This document shows positions 29,305 to 41,429 of a stretch of DNA of 64,000 nucleotides, in pieces; the stretch's first letter is position 1, and every line of letters begins with the position of its first letter. Source of the stretch: Dermanyssus gallinae (lineage: Eukaryota > Arthropoda > Arachnida > Mesostigmata > Dermanyssidae). The stretch is from positions 896,001 through 960,000 of the forward strand of contig QVRM01002189.1 of assembly GCA_003439945.1 (NCBI GenBank), given 5' to 3'. Below the pieces are notes generated by a model. The model ran no database searches. It was not told where the DNA came from and was given only the letters and a program-made list of their open reading frames with translations. The translations under genes and the position numbers were made by a program.

Positions 29305-32014
29305 GAACTGCGAGGGGATTCGAACACTCGATCTCCTCGCGCCCTCCGCGTTTGAGGGCATTGACGTTCTTGTACCGACAGAGACTTGGGCCACGGCCTC
29401 CTTCAACATCCCCGGCTTCTACTGCGCGCACTTCCCCGCAATCCGGCCTGCAGGTCCCGGCCGACCCAGCGGCGGTGTCTTAGTCTTGTTATAACCAGCG
29501 GCTGGGCGATGTTGATGTACTTCTTGCTGAGGAGGACATGGTCGTGATCCAGGGTTTGCGGCTAAACATCATCGCAGACTACGTGCGTCCGCCGCCCAAG
29601 GAGAACTCGACGGTGCTGATTGAAAAGTTGACCCAGTACTTTAATGCGCTGGACAGCAATGCGCCCGTCCTTGTCACGGACGATTTCAACAGTAGGCTGG
29701 ACCGCCCGGCCGATCTACGCACGAGAGTTCTCCTGGACACCCTAGCCGACTAGGGCTGTTGGGTTGTCACCCATCCCGCAAGCCCAACTTTCGAAGGTCA
29801 CATGGGATCATCTGTCATAGATGTATTCGCGCAGGTCCATCCGAGCAGGTCTTCTACCTCGGTGTTGACAACACCCTCCGCAGCGGAGGACATTTCAAGA
29901 ATCACCTGCCAACGGCTGTGGGAATCTTCCTGCCAGCTGCTAGGATTCCTGCTCCCCGCCCGCCTCCGCTGGCCAAGCATTTTAGCTTGCACCACCTACG
30001 GGAACGCCTTCACGAGGTATTCCCCGTGCCGAGAGCTCCAGGCATTGACCAATACGCTAAAGCTCTTACGGAGCTGTTGAGATCTGCAGCTGGTCCTAGT
30101 AAGCCGAGAAGGGGAAGTCCATGGTTCAACAGCGCGTGCAAAGCAGCCAACCAGGCCTAGCTCAGTGCTCGCCTTTTAGCCGCACTTTACCCGTGGATGC
30201 GGCCACTCTTTATCATTCTCAAGAGTTTGTATCGCCGGACGTACAACGCCAAGTACCTGGAACAAAATGAGTCTGCGTTGTTGCATGAGGCAGAGCGACA
30301 ACCGTACAAGTGGCTCCGCCGCCAGGGATCTCCCACCTGCCCCATCAACGTATCGGCGCTCATCTCCCACTTCAGCCGCATGTTTGCGTCCGCCGACACC
30401 ATCCTTCGCGGCATCCTCCACTACGAAGCGGCCTGGGATGAAACAACAATGCTGCTACGGGATTCACTCTCCGCAGAGTTTTCTCTCGCCGAGGTGCTTG
30501 GCGCCATGCAACGACTCCGTCCCAACGAGGCTGCCGGTCCCGACCAAGTCCGTAATGAGCACCTCAAGAAGGCCATGGTACTCGCTCCTTGCTGGACAGC
30601 TTTTTTCAACGCTAGTCTGCGCGAAAGTCGCCTCCCCAGCAACTGGCAGACTGTTCATCTAGCAGTCATCCCGAAGGGAAAGGGCAACCCCAGAGAATCC
30701 AGCTCGTGGCGTGGGATCGCCAAAAAGAGCTGCTGCTACAAGCTGCTTTCTGCCATCCTCACCGCCCGCCTGTCTCACTTCCTCGAGGCTCTCAGCGCCA
30801 TTCCGAAAGAGCAGCACGGCTTCCGCGCAGGCTGACTGACTGCGTGTGAGATTCTGCTGGCCAGGGTTCGGGGAGTGATGCAGTCCAAGCAGGCAAAGCA
30901 ATTCCTGTACGCCGTCTTTGTGGATGTCCGCTCGGCCTTCGATGGAGCTCCCAGAGACAAGATTATCTTCAAGTTGGCTGAAGCGGGCGTGCCTGCCAAC
31001 ATCCTCCAGCTCATCGGGGCAATCCTGCAGAAAAACCCGATCACCATACAGGATGGGGTGGCTGAGTTGTACCCTTTGTGCAAACGACGGGAGTCGCGCA
31101 GGGGGACAAGTTAAGTCCGCTGCTGTTCTCCATCCTGCTCAACAATCTTCTGCGACGCATCGTGGGCACTCAAGATTCCGTCCGCCCAGACATTCTGCTA
31201 TACGCAGACTATCTCGCGATATATGGAACAAGCAGATTCAAGGTGCAACAGAGCCTGGCGAGGCTCGAGCAGTACGTGGCGAATGTAGGCCTTGAGATCA
31301 ACATCGGCAAGATTAAGGCCATGAAGTTTCGTAAAGCTGGTCGACTCGCGGCAAGCGATGAGCTACGGCTGTACTCCACACCACTGGAGTATGTCAACAA
31401 TTTTCCGTACCTTGGCCTCTCTCTCCCGACCTCCGGTACGTCGCCCTCGTAGCAGGCGTCGGAATTGAGAAACCCACGTTTCTCTCCCTCAACACGGCGC
31501 TAAGACTTTTCAACCATAAGATCGCGCCCATGGCATCCTACGGCATCCAGCCTGGGAGAACTTGAGCGTGGCCCAGCTCGCGAGGCTTGATCGAGTGAAA
31601 CCCGCCTTTCTCAAGCGAGTGCTCGGCCTCCACACGTCGTGCCGCAATCGTCTGGTCTATCTACTCGCCGGTAACCCGCTCTTCATAGAGGACCTGCAAC
31701 GTCAGTTCTGGTTGCCGGAAACACAGGCCTACAGGGATTTTATTTGTCAGTGGGAGGAGAGAATGTCAGACGTGGACCCTGATTTCTTTAGTACGGGTGC
31801 AATGACAAGCAATGAGTGGAAGGGACTGCATCGCACTAACCGCAGTGTGGTAATACGCTATGCAGTGCACGGCTTCCACCATGTTGTCTGTAAAACTCAA
31901 GGGTACCATGAACCGACAGAAGAATGTATCTGTAACAAGTGTGGGAGAGCTTGTGGGAGATATCATGCGGGCGAGTGCTCCAGAGTTGAATCACTGGCCA
32001 GCCTGGCTCCGTGA
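29305..32014 (+). pseudogene. CR1 ORF2: APE endonuclease and RT
   Basis: Broken into at least six pieces. EN: ETWATASFNIPGFYCAHFP, then DDFNSRLDRPADLR (GDFN altered to DDFN). RT: RPNEAAGPDQVRNEHLKKAM, VIPKGKGNPRESSSWRGIAK, FVDVRSAFDGAPRDKI, TTGVAQGDKLSPLLFSILLN, and YADYLAIYG, where the catalytic YADD reads YADY. The last open piece (31562-32014) has RVKPAFLKRVLGLHTSCRNR, VHGFHHVVC and CNKCGRACGRYHAGEC. Stops at 29491, 30832 and 31113 and the YADY change show it is inactive. Confidence 0.85.
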
Positions 32015-32066
32015 CCGTGTTTTTATGTATAATATTTGACTATATACCTAACTAAGGTGATTAATA

Positions 32067-33690
32067 AATGAATGAAAACACAGAAATGGAGAAGGAAACC
32101 ATTGTTCTTAATGCCTTTAAACTGACGCGGGACGGCAGGATTTCTTGCTGCGTCGTGAAACTCTCACTAGAAGCGGCAGCGCGGCACCAGTGCCGTGGAC
32201 ACATCCAGATCGGCTGGTCTCGCTGCCGCCTGGACGAACTGGTAAATGTATCCCAGTGCTTAAAATGTTTCAGCTTTGAGCACCAAACGCGGGCCTGCAC
32301 AAGCCCACCTCCCGCAAACCCTTTGTGCTAAAAGTGCGGAAAGGCAGGGTATGCGGCCCGAGAATGTCGGGCTCTGCCACACTGTTACCACTGCCAGCAA
32401 GACGGACACTACGCAACCTCTATGCAATGCCCGGCCTACAAGCAACGAGTAGATGTGCTCCGGAAAACAACAAAGAACCATGGATTTTTTTTTTACAAAT
32501 CAACCTAAATAGGTCCGCCCCGGTGTTAGACATGGCACTTCTCTTTACCGCTTCTAGAGACATCGATTTTATCCTGGCCTCCGAACCCCCCAAAAGTCCT
32601 CAGCTGTATGTATGTCGAACCACCTCGGATGTCCATCCTACTGGAGCAGACCAAATGTGCACTTCTCGCTTATCACCATAGATATGGTGGCCATTTACTC
32701 ATTATACATCTCTCCAAACGTTTCTACAGAGCTTTTTGAGTTCAGAGAAGAATTGACTACATCGATCATAAAACGAAATCACCGCCAAGTCGTAATTAGG
32801 GGTGATTTCAACGCATCTCACAGACAGTGAGGGAGCAACAAAATAGCCCCGGGAGGGGCGGCGCCGGTAGACTGGGCATCGGTACACGATCTGCATCTAG
32901 TCAACGTTCCAGGCACCACTTTTAGAAGGGGGAACCAAGAATCAACCTTGAACCTTACTTTTTGTTCTGAGACTCTATTGCCCAGGGTTACAGGGTGGTC
33001 TGTACACGACGACCCCACACTAGCTCGGCGGACACCCAAATACAGGTGGAGTAGTCTAATAGCCGAGGCACGGAAGAACTGCCATCAAATCAGGCGCATA
33101 TGTACTCGCCGGTACGCTCGGCAGCAAGCAAACCTTTAAGCGCTATGGGAGGAATACAGAGAAGCTCGTCGCGCGCTTGTACGGGAAATCAAATAGAATA
33201 TGTCTGAGTGCTAGCAAAGACTTGGTAACGATGTCCAGAACAACCACTGGAGACAAGGTTATAAAATAGCCCGACACAAATTGAAACACGCACAACCGCC
33301 ACTGCCTCCCGACCTTGCTCAAAAAGTCATCAGGGGACTGTTTCCCTCGGACCCCTCACCACTTAGGGCAAGACTCCGACGCCAAGGAACTAGACTTCCC
33401 CGCTATCACAATAGAGGAAGTGAGACAAGTCGTAAAGAGAATCCGACCGCGTAAGGCAGCGGGAATAGGCGGCATCCCAGAAGAAGCCGTTTAAATGCTA
33501 ATAGAGAATCATCCGAGCGTTTTTATGAAAATGGTGGAGGCTATCTTACGATAGGGCACATTCCCCGACGATGGAGAAAAAGGCCCACCTTATTCTGATT
33601 CCTAAACCCGCGTCGTCCTAAAGTGACCCTTCTACTTTTAGGCCTATCAGCATCCTTATTGGTCTCCCCAAGGCAGTCGAGCATTTTATA
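32067..33690 (+). mobile_element. R1-type LINE remnant (ORF1 knuckles, EN, start of RT)
   Basis: ORF1 end: SRCRLDELVNVSQCLKCFSF then a stop, then CGKAGYAARECRALPHCYHC and QQDGHYATSMQC, i.e. three CCHC knuckles as in the 12.8-kb ORF1. EN: FLQINLNRSAPVLDMAL, VVIRGDFNASH, then VDWASVHDLHLVNVPG. Pre-RT: KYRWSSLIAEARKNCHQIRR. A degraded RT start with GIGGIPEEAV and FRPISILIGLPK. Many stops. It ends where the opposite-strand CR1 3' tail begins at about 33690. Confidence 0.7.
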
Positions 33691-35750
33691 CATGTCACAA
33701 ATTCAATTTATTCAAACATTTAGTGTCGATAATACCTAAGTACAAAGATTTGGCTCGGCGTCAGGAGCTCTCAAATACAGTTACAAGCATTGTATAAAAT
33801 ATAGACATGTACAGTATACAAAGTTATGATAACATTAAACGGGCCAGCTGATTTAGAGACCCTATCACATGGCAATTCGGTCGGTCGGGCCTTTTCCACG
33901 CGTCGTCAGTCATTGCACGTCTATGTCGGACAGTTTGTCCTCCTGAAGCTGAATGAACGCCTTGTATGCCTCCAGCAGCCCATACATCTTTCGTATGTCT
34001 TCTACGAATGGCGTGGTTCCTGTCAGTAGATAAACCAGGCGGTTGCGAGCGGAGGAGTGCAGGCCCAGAACTCGCTTTAAGAGCGCGGGCTCTTAACTCT
34101 CTCCAGCGTTGCGAGGTCGTTCATGTTGAGGTGTCGCCATATCAACTGCACTCCGTATGTAGCCGTTGGCGCGACTTTAAGATCGAATAGGCGCAGGGCA
34201 GTGTAGATGGAGAACATCTGGGGCGCTTCGATTGTTGTTGACGCAATCAGAGCCTTTCTCACCCGTTGTTCAACATGCAGGCGGAACGCAGTCCCTGTTG
34301 TGGTGAGAGCTATGCCGAGGTATGTACAGGAATTTACATAATTGACTGGCGCACCCCCAGGCGGGGTTCGTCGCTAGCAGTTAGGCGACCTCCTTTGCGG
34401 AGTTTGAGCGCCTTAGTTTTACTGTTGTTGATGGTAAGACCAACCTCGCTGACGTAAATCGACATTGTGATTATTGCTTGTTGCAAGTGGTGTCTGCTCG
34501 TACTGAACATCACCAGATCAACAGCGCACAGAAGTGCTTTGACGAGCAGATGCCTCGTGGTGATCCGTGAAAATACATCGCTTATGAGGACCGTGAATAG
34601 TAGCGAGCTGATGTTATCTCCTTGTGAGAATCCCGTCGTCTGCTTGAGACTATCGCGTATCACTACTGCGCCGTCGATTGAGATCACAATCTTCTGTAAA
34701 ATAGCTGTGATGAGTTCAACCGATTCCGCGAGCTTCTCTAGCACCATCGAGCGTGATTCTGAATCGAATACTGCTTTGAAATATACGAAGATGGAATAAA
34801 GAGGCCGGGCTTGTAAACAGCGTGAACTTTTCTTCGATATACCTCTCCAGGACGAGGGATCCGACGGACAGCCTTCCCCTTTCGGAATGACAATCATAAC
34901 ACAGCCTCTACAATTATCCGGAACCCTTCCGTGAGCCAGGCAGGCCTTGAAGATGAATGTCCAATGCGGAGTAAGTACGAGGGCTGACTTCAGATGTTCG
35001 GTATACATACCGTCGAGCCCGCCTTCTGCGTAGGCAAATGAGCGATGGCTTCGTAAACTTCTGCAATTGAGATTCTTCAACTGATCTCGCAAGAGTTCGT
35101 CCACCTCGGATCGGACCATACACTGGTATATTAAGAGGCGTGCGTTGGAATCGTATCCTTGGCCGCGAAGATATTTCTGAAGTGCGACGGCTTTACTGGA
35201 CATGTGGACCAGCGACGACGGCTTTGCCGTTTCGGGGGAACAGTTGAAGGCAGCAGACGAGTCTCTCAATCATCTCTGACGAGCTTTCGGCACCTGGTGG
35301 CCTGGCGTACATAGCAATAATGCTGATGACTTCTCCACATAACACAAAACAGTTACCCTCAGCGAGCACTGGATTTAAGCTTCCCAATCGGTGGTTGTAT
35401 ATTACACTTAATCCACCACTTGCACGTCCAGTCTGGCTAAAGCGGACAGCGGGCCAGGACACAGAGTGAAAGCTTGGTTGATGTATAGGGGCGGTGGACC
35501 AGGTTTCTGTCAGGATGACAGCATCTACAGAGGCGAACGCTGACGGGGTCATTAGGTGTACGGAGTTTAGGGGGTCTTCACAATTTCATGGAACTAGTAG
35601 TAAAGCTTTCCTCTTCGGGTTTTCGCTGGCCCTCGGCCCTTCTGTAGTGCTGTTTCGATGAAGTCGCTCAGCATGGGTTCGTCGGGTCTGGGAGACGATC
35701 GGCGCCCGCTTGCTCGCAACGATTGCTGCTCCTTACATTCGTTTGTACGT
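33691..35750 (-). mobile_element. CR1-like LINE, opposite strand
   Basis: The minus strand holds an ORF1 end near 35700, EN (ILTETWSTAPIHQPSFHS, SGGLSVIYNHRLG, IIAMYARPPG), RT and a C-terminal piece (RNRLVYLLTGTTPFVEDIRK). It is cut after a stop following DKLSDIDVQ, and the terminal VHGFHH and cysteine cluster are absent. The tail contains AATAAA near 33705. Confidence 0.75.
34334..35269 (-). pseudogene. CR1-like ORF2 RT piece with internal deletion
   Basis: A 311-codon frame joins a pre-RT segment to RT: GLDGMYTEHLKSALVLTPHW, VIPKGEGCPSDPSSWRGISK, then a deletion of the following block, FVYFKAVFDSESR, TTGFSQGDNISSLLFTVLIS and AVDLVMFS in place of YADDLVMFS. The loss of the first aspartate of the DD pair inactivates it. 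A missing segment after WRGISKKSS removes the QxGFR block. The long frame is residual. Confidence 0.75.
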
Positions 35751-35755
35751 CCCCT

Positions 35756-37331
35756 CACAGGTCATTTTATTTATATGCGGCTGACGAAGGAGTTGGACGA
35801 CAAAAAGTGGTTTCAGAGGACGGCTTTCGCTTAGGCCACTCAACGCATGACGCAATATAGAGCCTTTTAACCATAGCCAAAACCCAGAAAGTTACTCGCT
35901 CAAAAACGAAATCGCACTGCCTAGCAATTCTATTTGACATCAAGAACGCTTTTAACTCAGTTTCATGAAACTCTATTAAAGACGCATTAGCACGTGCTTT
36001 TATATCGCCTTATCTTAGAAGGATTTTAGCATCTTACCTGTCACGACGTACGGTGGTTCATCAAGGCAAGTCATATCCTGTTACCGCAAGTGTCCCCCAG
36101 GGCTCCGTGCTGAACCCAACTTTATGGAACATTGCGTACGACGATGTTCTACGTCTGCCTCACTCTCCTAACGTTAAATCAATAGTCCATGCAGATGATC
36201 TGGCTATCGTGACTACGTCGCATGATGCCAGCAAGCTGGAGAGGACAGCAATTGGCGCCTTGCAAAACATCTCCATCTGGCTCGCTCCGCACAGACTTCG
36301 CCTGGTTCCACACAAAACGGTGGCAATATTTCTAAACGGACAGAAGCCCTCTCCCCATCTCAACCTGACCTTAGAGGGACACAACATTGCCCTCTCCAGC
36401 GAAGCAAAACACTTAGGACCGATGATCGGAGGTGTCTTCTGGCGATGGTAGTAGACAGCATTATGCTCTACCCAGCTCCGCTGTGGCAGCGTACGGCTAA
36501 GCGGGTTACGTGCCGACGGCTCTTGGATAAAACGCAGAGGCCGCTGGCCCTCAAGATTGCAAGAGCCAACAAAACTGCTTCCACCGCGGCCATTCAAGTA
36601 CTCCCCAGGCAGATCCCTTGGGATCTACGAGTTCTGGAGAGTGCAGCCCGTCGTCAGACTCCTCTATCTCTAAGCGAGACGCACGACTTCAGACACTAGA
36701 CGCGTGGAACAATAGATGGTGGGAGATCTAGGTGGGCCAGCCGAGTTTCTGGACTCGCTTAATTATCCCGGATGTTCGAGACTGGTTCAAAAGGCGAGAG
36801 GAATCACTTTCGTACTGACCCAATTTTTGACGGGCCACGGCACCTTTAGAAAATACCTACATAGTATAAGACGTGCCCAGTCGCCAGCATGCATTCTCTG
36901 CGACTCAAGAGAAGAAGACGACGTCAAACACACCTTCGAAGTATGCACGGCTTTCAGCGCGAACAGGGTGGAGCTGGCGCTGCTTTTAGACCGGGCACTC
37001 CCGGTCTAAAAGCAGGCGCCCGGTAACATGTAAACAAATGACTCAGGCTCTCTTGCAAGACACCCAAAGCTGGCACACCATAAAAGATTTTGGCGCGACT
37101 ATTATTAAAAAAATACTTTGTGCAGACCGCGATGTGCGCTCTCTGCTCACGCAACCCTAAGGAAGAAGTAGGGGTTGAAGTAGTATTAAAGAATGGTTCC
37201 AGCTTCTCGCCTCTTCTGAGGCCATATAGGTAAGAGGTTTTTAGTGGGTATCATGCCAACAACATCGGCATTGAGTCCCACACTACCCGCTCTGGGTGTG
37301 TAAAAGCATTTTTCCCTCTCACCAAAAAAAG
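35756..37331 (+). mobile_element. R1-type LINE, 5'-truncated, 3' end complete
   Basis: Pieces of ORF2 from RT (AILFDIKNAFNSVS, PQGSVLNPTLWNIAYDDVL, HADDLAIV in place of YADD) through the connection (KTQRPLALKIARANKTAST) to TQFLTGHGTFRKYLHSIRR and the finger CILCDSREEDDVKHTFEVC. The 3' UTR contains GGTTTTTAGTGGGT and GAGTCCCACACTACCC and ends in A7 at 37324-37330. It lies inside an opposite-strand R1. Confidence 0.8.
36053..36451 (+). pseudogene. R1-type RT palm fragment (HADD)
   Basis: 133 codons with SVPQGSVLNPTLWNIAYDDV and SIVHADDLAIVTTS. Tyrosine of YxDD is histidine but both aspartates remain. The frame ends by a frameshift after LGPMIGG. Confidence 0.7.
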
Positions 37332-40300
37332 CAAGTGCCGTGCAGGCAAAGACCGTGTGTTCGACGTCGTCGACAGTACCAGAAGCGCAAAGCGCGCATT
37401 TGTCCGTGGTAGATTTACCAATGCGAAGCATGTGTAGTAGGTGAGGGGCCCTGCGGCGTCCAGCCAAAGGCGAATGTCAGGGAACCTGGGGTGGCCCATT
37501 CACGCGCCCACGCGCCATAGGTTGCTGCCCTTGCTTGGTGATGACGAGCGGCGCGCTCTCCTGCAAAATATCCCAAGGCAGCTGCCGTGCAAGTACAAGT
37601 AGAGCGTCCGTGCTGACAGTTCAATAGGCGCGACAGACGCGCAATGCCATGGTGCGTTGAGCAAAACGCAAGGACCGACGGTTATGCTTCGTCTGGAGAG
37701 CTAGGTCTCCCCAGACTAAGCACGCATATGGAGTCTGCTGTTAAGACTAGGAGAAGTACTATGGAGTCTGCTGTTGAGACTAGGAGGCGCCTGCGCACCT
37801 CGGAGGCACCGCCTGTCCTAGGGAGAATCCGAGCCAAGCCGTGGGAAAGCTATCTTGCAAGAGACATGAGGTATGTGCGCTGCTCTGGTCAGCCCGGTGT
37901 TCAGGATCACACCTAAATAGCAAGCTTCTTTTTAATTCGGATGTCTAGCCAGCTCCAGAGCAATAAGTCGGGTTCTCTTTTGGCCTGTAAGGAACAAGGC
38001 CTCAGTCTTCTGAGGGGCAAGCTTGAGGTGATTCTGCATCATCCACCTAGGGATGAGGGCTAGTGCTGTGTTTGCTGCCGCTTGCAGTGTCGTTTCACGG
38101 CGAGCTGTCACAAGCAAGGCTAGGTCGTCAGCATAGGCACGAGTCTCGACTCCGTCGGGAAGGTAAAGCCACAGGACTCCGTAATACGCTGAGTTCAAAG
38201 GAACAGGGCCGAGAACGGAGCCCTGCGGCACACCCGCGGTAACCTTGTAAGTGGCATCGCCTAGAAAGAGGGCGCGATCCGATAAGTACGAGGATATGGT
38301 ACGCCGGAGATAGGCAGATATACCACGTCTCACCAGTAGTAGTGTCTAGTATGACCTGCCAGTTAAGAGTGTTAAAATCATTCCGTACGTCAAGAAGTAT
38401 GAGAAATACAAATGAGCCTTTAGCTCCTTTTCGCGCGGCGGAGTACTTAGTCAATAGGCCTCAGGGTAGACCGGCCTGCCCAGAAGCCGAACTGACTGTC
38501 CGAGAGGGCTTGCGTGACTTCGTTTTGGGATCAGCGCGAGGCGGACATGTTTCCATCCTATTGGAAACGTGCTGTCTTTTAAAAGGCGCACGTAGAAGTT
38601 TGCCAGCAGTCCCGGGTCCGAGCTCGAGAACTCGTTTCTCTGCTGCGATAAGTGATTGTTCGGGGTTACCGCGGCGCCGCCTGCGTGCAATACACAAACG
38701 AGTCCGGGTTAGCACCCGGTTGGTTTATACAGTGTCTGCGCGACTCTTCGACCGCCGGGGTCCACCACGGCTTTGGAGGACGTGAACTGCGACCTACGCG
38801 AGGCGGTCCCCCGGCCGCCCGGCAGGCCGTTCGAAGAGCGCGTGTCAGCGTGGTTTCGTCCAGAGGTTGGGCACTGGAAGCAAGGCGATTTCCGCGTTGT
38901 TGTAAGCTTTCAACGAGTGTACGCTTGTTTAAGCGGCGAATCTGCCAGGTGCGGCGGAAGGAGGTGGGTGGCCGAAGTGCTGTGTCGTCAAGGTGTATGC
39001 TGTATGTGAGGTAACAGTGGTCGCTGAATGTTTCTTCGTCAGCGTGGACCTCCCAGTCGGACATAAGGGGGAGTCTTACGTCGTTAGCAAAAGCGAAGAC
39101 TAGAAATGATCGTTGGGCGCCTCGAGCAAACGTGGGGACCTGGCCGTGGTTGACTAGGCTGAGGCCGCGCTCGGCAGCCTAATCTGGGCACCCCTATGTG
39201 TCTTCCGGGACGCTGCCAATCCTGTATGGTGCGCGTTGAAGATCCCTGTGACCAAAATAGCGTTCTATTTAGAGAGAAATAGCAAGAGTATACAGACAGA
39301 GGAGGGGAAGATGGCTCTGCCTAGGTGAAACCTGGGCCAGACCCATGATTGGCGACGGGGAGAAGGGGGTTGTGGGTCGACCCGCATAGATGGCATACTC
39401 TAGCAGTAGGGACCGCCTTGCAGGGCTCAGCACGATGACCCGGCCGCTGGCAGCGATAGCAGGTCGGCAGGCGCAACCACGCGTCAAAACGACATATACT
39501 CTCCCCTATCCGGATCGTACGCTAAGCCCGTAGCTGATGCGTAACCGCGGCCGGTGCCCGAATCACCGCGTACCAGCGTTGCCTTGGCGGGGTTCCGATA
39601 CCTTAATGGGCATGTGCTGCGGGGCCGCGCAGAGTGTCCTAAGCGAGGCCTCATTAAAGATCTCAGTGAGAAGCGGGTTTATTCCCCATAGAGCAGTTTC
39701 TTGCAGACGATCTGCAGATCGGCTGTCTGTTGTGCAGCCAGTGGACTCTTTGATCGCCTTGGCAAACCTAGCACCTGCCCCAGGGGCTTTCTCACTGAGG
39801 CAAATCACTAAGTCGCCCTAAGTGTTTTTCACTACCCCCTGGACCGAGGCTCCATCGGGAGCATGGTCTCTGACATGATGCTGGATCATTCGCAAAGTGT
39901 CGGCAAAGGTCTTGTCCTCCCCAACCGGGACTCTGACTGCGGTCTGGGTAGTCAGGGCGGGTGAAGATCGGGCAACGTTCCACAAAGAGGGCGAGCCAGG
40001 CTGAGCGTCCCTAGATCCGCAAATCTGAATAGACCCTGCTTGAGGTATTCGCGCCACAAGAAATGCAATCATTCTTTGAAAGTCACGATCGCTACGCTCC
40101 AGTGTGACGTATGGTGGGCGTATCGAGCTTGTAGTCGCTTGCCAGTATTCCCACCACTAGTGTGCGCTGGGTTCCTCGGTGCTTGCCTGGCTCGACGAGT
40201 CTCTCAACCGTCGTTGCTTCGATGAGCTGCTGCGGTGCCTGGGGGTTTCTTCAGCAATGGCAGCGATGGAAATTGGGCGACAAGTCCCGCAATAGCGGAG

Positions 40301-40510
40301 GTGTCAGAGTCCGCTCCTGCGCTGACGAGAGGAGCCCTTACCTCTCTATGGGCGGTAATGCCCACATGAGTTGTCTGGATCCTTTGCAGCGCGCACGAAG
40401 GCCAGTGGAGTTTGAGGAGTGCCAAGACGTCCTCGTCTGTCTCCGCCGCGCGAGTCCGTGTCTCTAAGTAGGCGGCCGCCGCATTGGGGTCCAACGCAGC
40501 GCACAAGATT
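37332..40510 (-). mobile_element. R1-type LINE, opposite strand, interrupted at its C-terminus
   Basis: Reading from 40510 down: ORF1 body (DPNAAAAYLETRTRAAETDE, LALLKLHWPSCALQR), zinc knuckles in a second frame near 39380-39470 (CYRCQRPGHRAEPC, CHLCGSTHN), end of EN (SDWEVHADEETFSDHCYLTY), RT (LIPKRSHAS, LILLDVRNDFNTLNW, TAGVPQGSVLGPVPLN, AYADDLALLVTA with the DD pair intact) and the finger CALCASGTVDDVEHTVFAC, cut just after CTALA where the plus-strand R1 tail begins. Numerous frameshifts. Confidence 0.8.
37932..38333 (-). pseudogene. R1-type RT palm with YADD
   Basis: 134 codons: SSYLSDRALFLGDATYKVTA, GVPQGSVLGPV and AYADDLALLVTARRETTLQA. Catalytic aspartates are retained, but flanking frames are broken. 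Confidence 0.75.
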
Positions 40511-40913
40511 GCAATTAAGATTGTATCTCCTGTGCGCTAGCGATGATTACGTTGTTGAATTTACTATCTGAGTTATTACGCATTTTCCCCGGAAGCAGAA
40601 ATCTAAAAAAAAAACAACTGTTGTTGCTGCTGCTGCTGCAGCCACTGCGCGTTGTTGTGAATGTTCTTGGTTATGGGTCCGTGTGAGGACTTGTTACTGA
40701 TCGGAAAAGTCTAGCTGGACCAAATAAGCTGCCCCAGTCACTAGTACGATGATCTGTAATACCAGGTACTCTCGTCATAGTAGGTCTATTAAGGCACGGC
40801 AACAGGCATCCCGACCGGTACTTCTTTATTGAGTAGGTCTGGACCGTCAGCCAATAGCCGGCCCCGCATTGCTGGAGTGCAGCCACCTATCTTGTGTCAG
40901 TAATGAGTCATTA
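40511..40913. other. No recognisable gene
   Basis: A short CTG run near 40626-40640. A minus-strand frame (40671-40886) is open but unidentified. Confidence 0.45.
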
Positions 40914-41035
40914 ATTCGACCATGGCACGTCTACGCCAGGTACATAGTGCATGACTATTACGACCTGATATGTTTAAACGCAGTCTTTTATGAGTCTCAC
41001 TACGTAGGACTATGTCGAAGACCGTATGAAGTGTT
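40914..41035 (+). pseudogene. CR1-like C-terminal scrap
   Basis: Codons read RPWHVYARYIVHDYYDLICL followed by NAVFYESHYVGLC, matching the minus-strand copy at 9.4 kb (SRHVYTRYIVHGYHYLVC then SNAAFHEEYELC). Only about 40 codons remain before the SINE. Confidence 0.6.
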
Positions 41036-41236
41036 TTCTTTTTTTAAATTATTTTCCGTAAGGCTAATGCCGATGTGCGGTTTTTTCGTGTCATGGCTAA
41101 TTTTCAATCCACTCCGGCATTTACCTTGTCTAAATTGGAAACCATGCAAACCAACACAAGAATGGCCGGTCTGGGTCTCGAACCCAGTCCTCCCAAATGC
41201 AAGGCAAAGGCTTTGCCACTAAGCCATCTTGCTTGG
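41036..41236 (-). mobile_element. tRNA-derived SINE, copy 1
   Basis: Read on the minus strand: a tRNA-like head with A box TGGCTTAGTGG and B box GGTTCGAGACC, a body with GGTTTGCATGGTTTCCAATT, and a 3' end with a hairpin (41056-41080) followed by an A-rich tail. Copy 2 at 56606-56815 matches over the whole length, which defines a family. Such SINEs are transcribed by pol III and mobilised by a partner LINE. Confidence 0.8.
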
Positions 41237-41429
41237 TAAGTATGTATTCATTGATACGTATGGGTACCCCATACGCGGGGTCCGAAAGAAAATGTACATC
41301 TTCCGTATTTATGCTGAAGCACGCAGTAACGCATTCGAGGCAATGGCGGCTATACCAGACGCGTCTTTTAAATAAATGCGTACCTTGTACTAACACGTTT
41401 GTGAATATACGTCGTTACGTACGTGAAAG

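Larger units (their letters stand above)
28150..32066 (+). mobile_element. CR1-clade LINE with PHD-esterase ORF1
   Basis: A near full-length but mutated CR1-like element. ORF1 (28232-29294) has a PHD-like finger and an SGNH esterase-like domain; ORF2 (about 29305-32014) has endonuclease, RT and C-terminal cysteine/histidine cluster. The 3' end is GATTAATAAATGAATGAA, a poly(A) signal merged with short repeats. GC-rich codon use throughout contrasts with the RTE-like element. Confidence 0.85.

Noticed and set aside
37186..37467. Minus-strand frame that seems to extend the R1 zinc finger by 40 codons
   Set aside because: The part below 37331 is the reverse complement of the 3' UTR and poly(A) of the plus-strand R1, so the fused frame is an insertion artefact.
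41161..41236. tRNA gene on the minus strand
   Set aside because: A and B boxes are good, but the sequence continues into a SINE body present twice in the window, with no closed acceptor stem, so it is a tRNA-derived SINE head.
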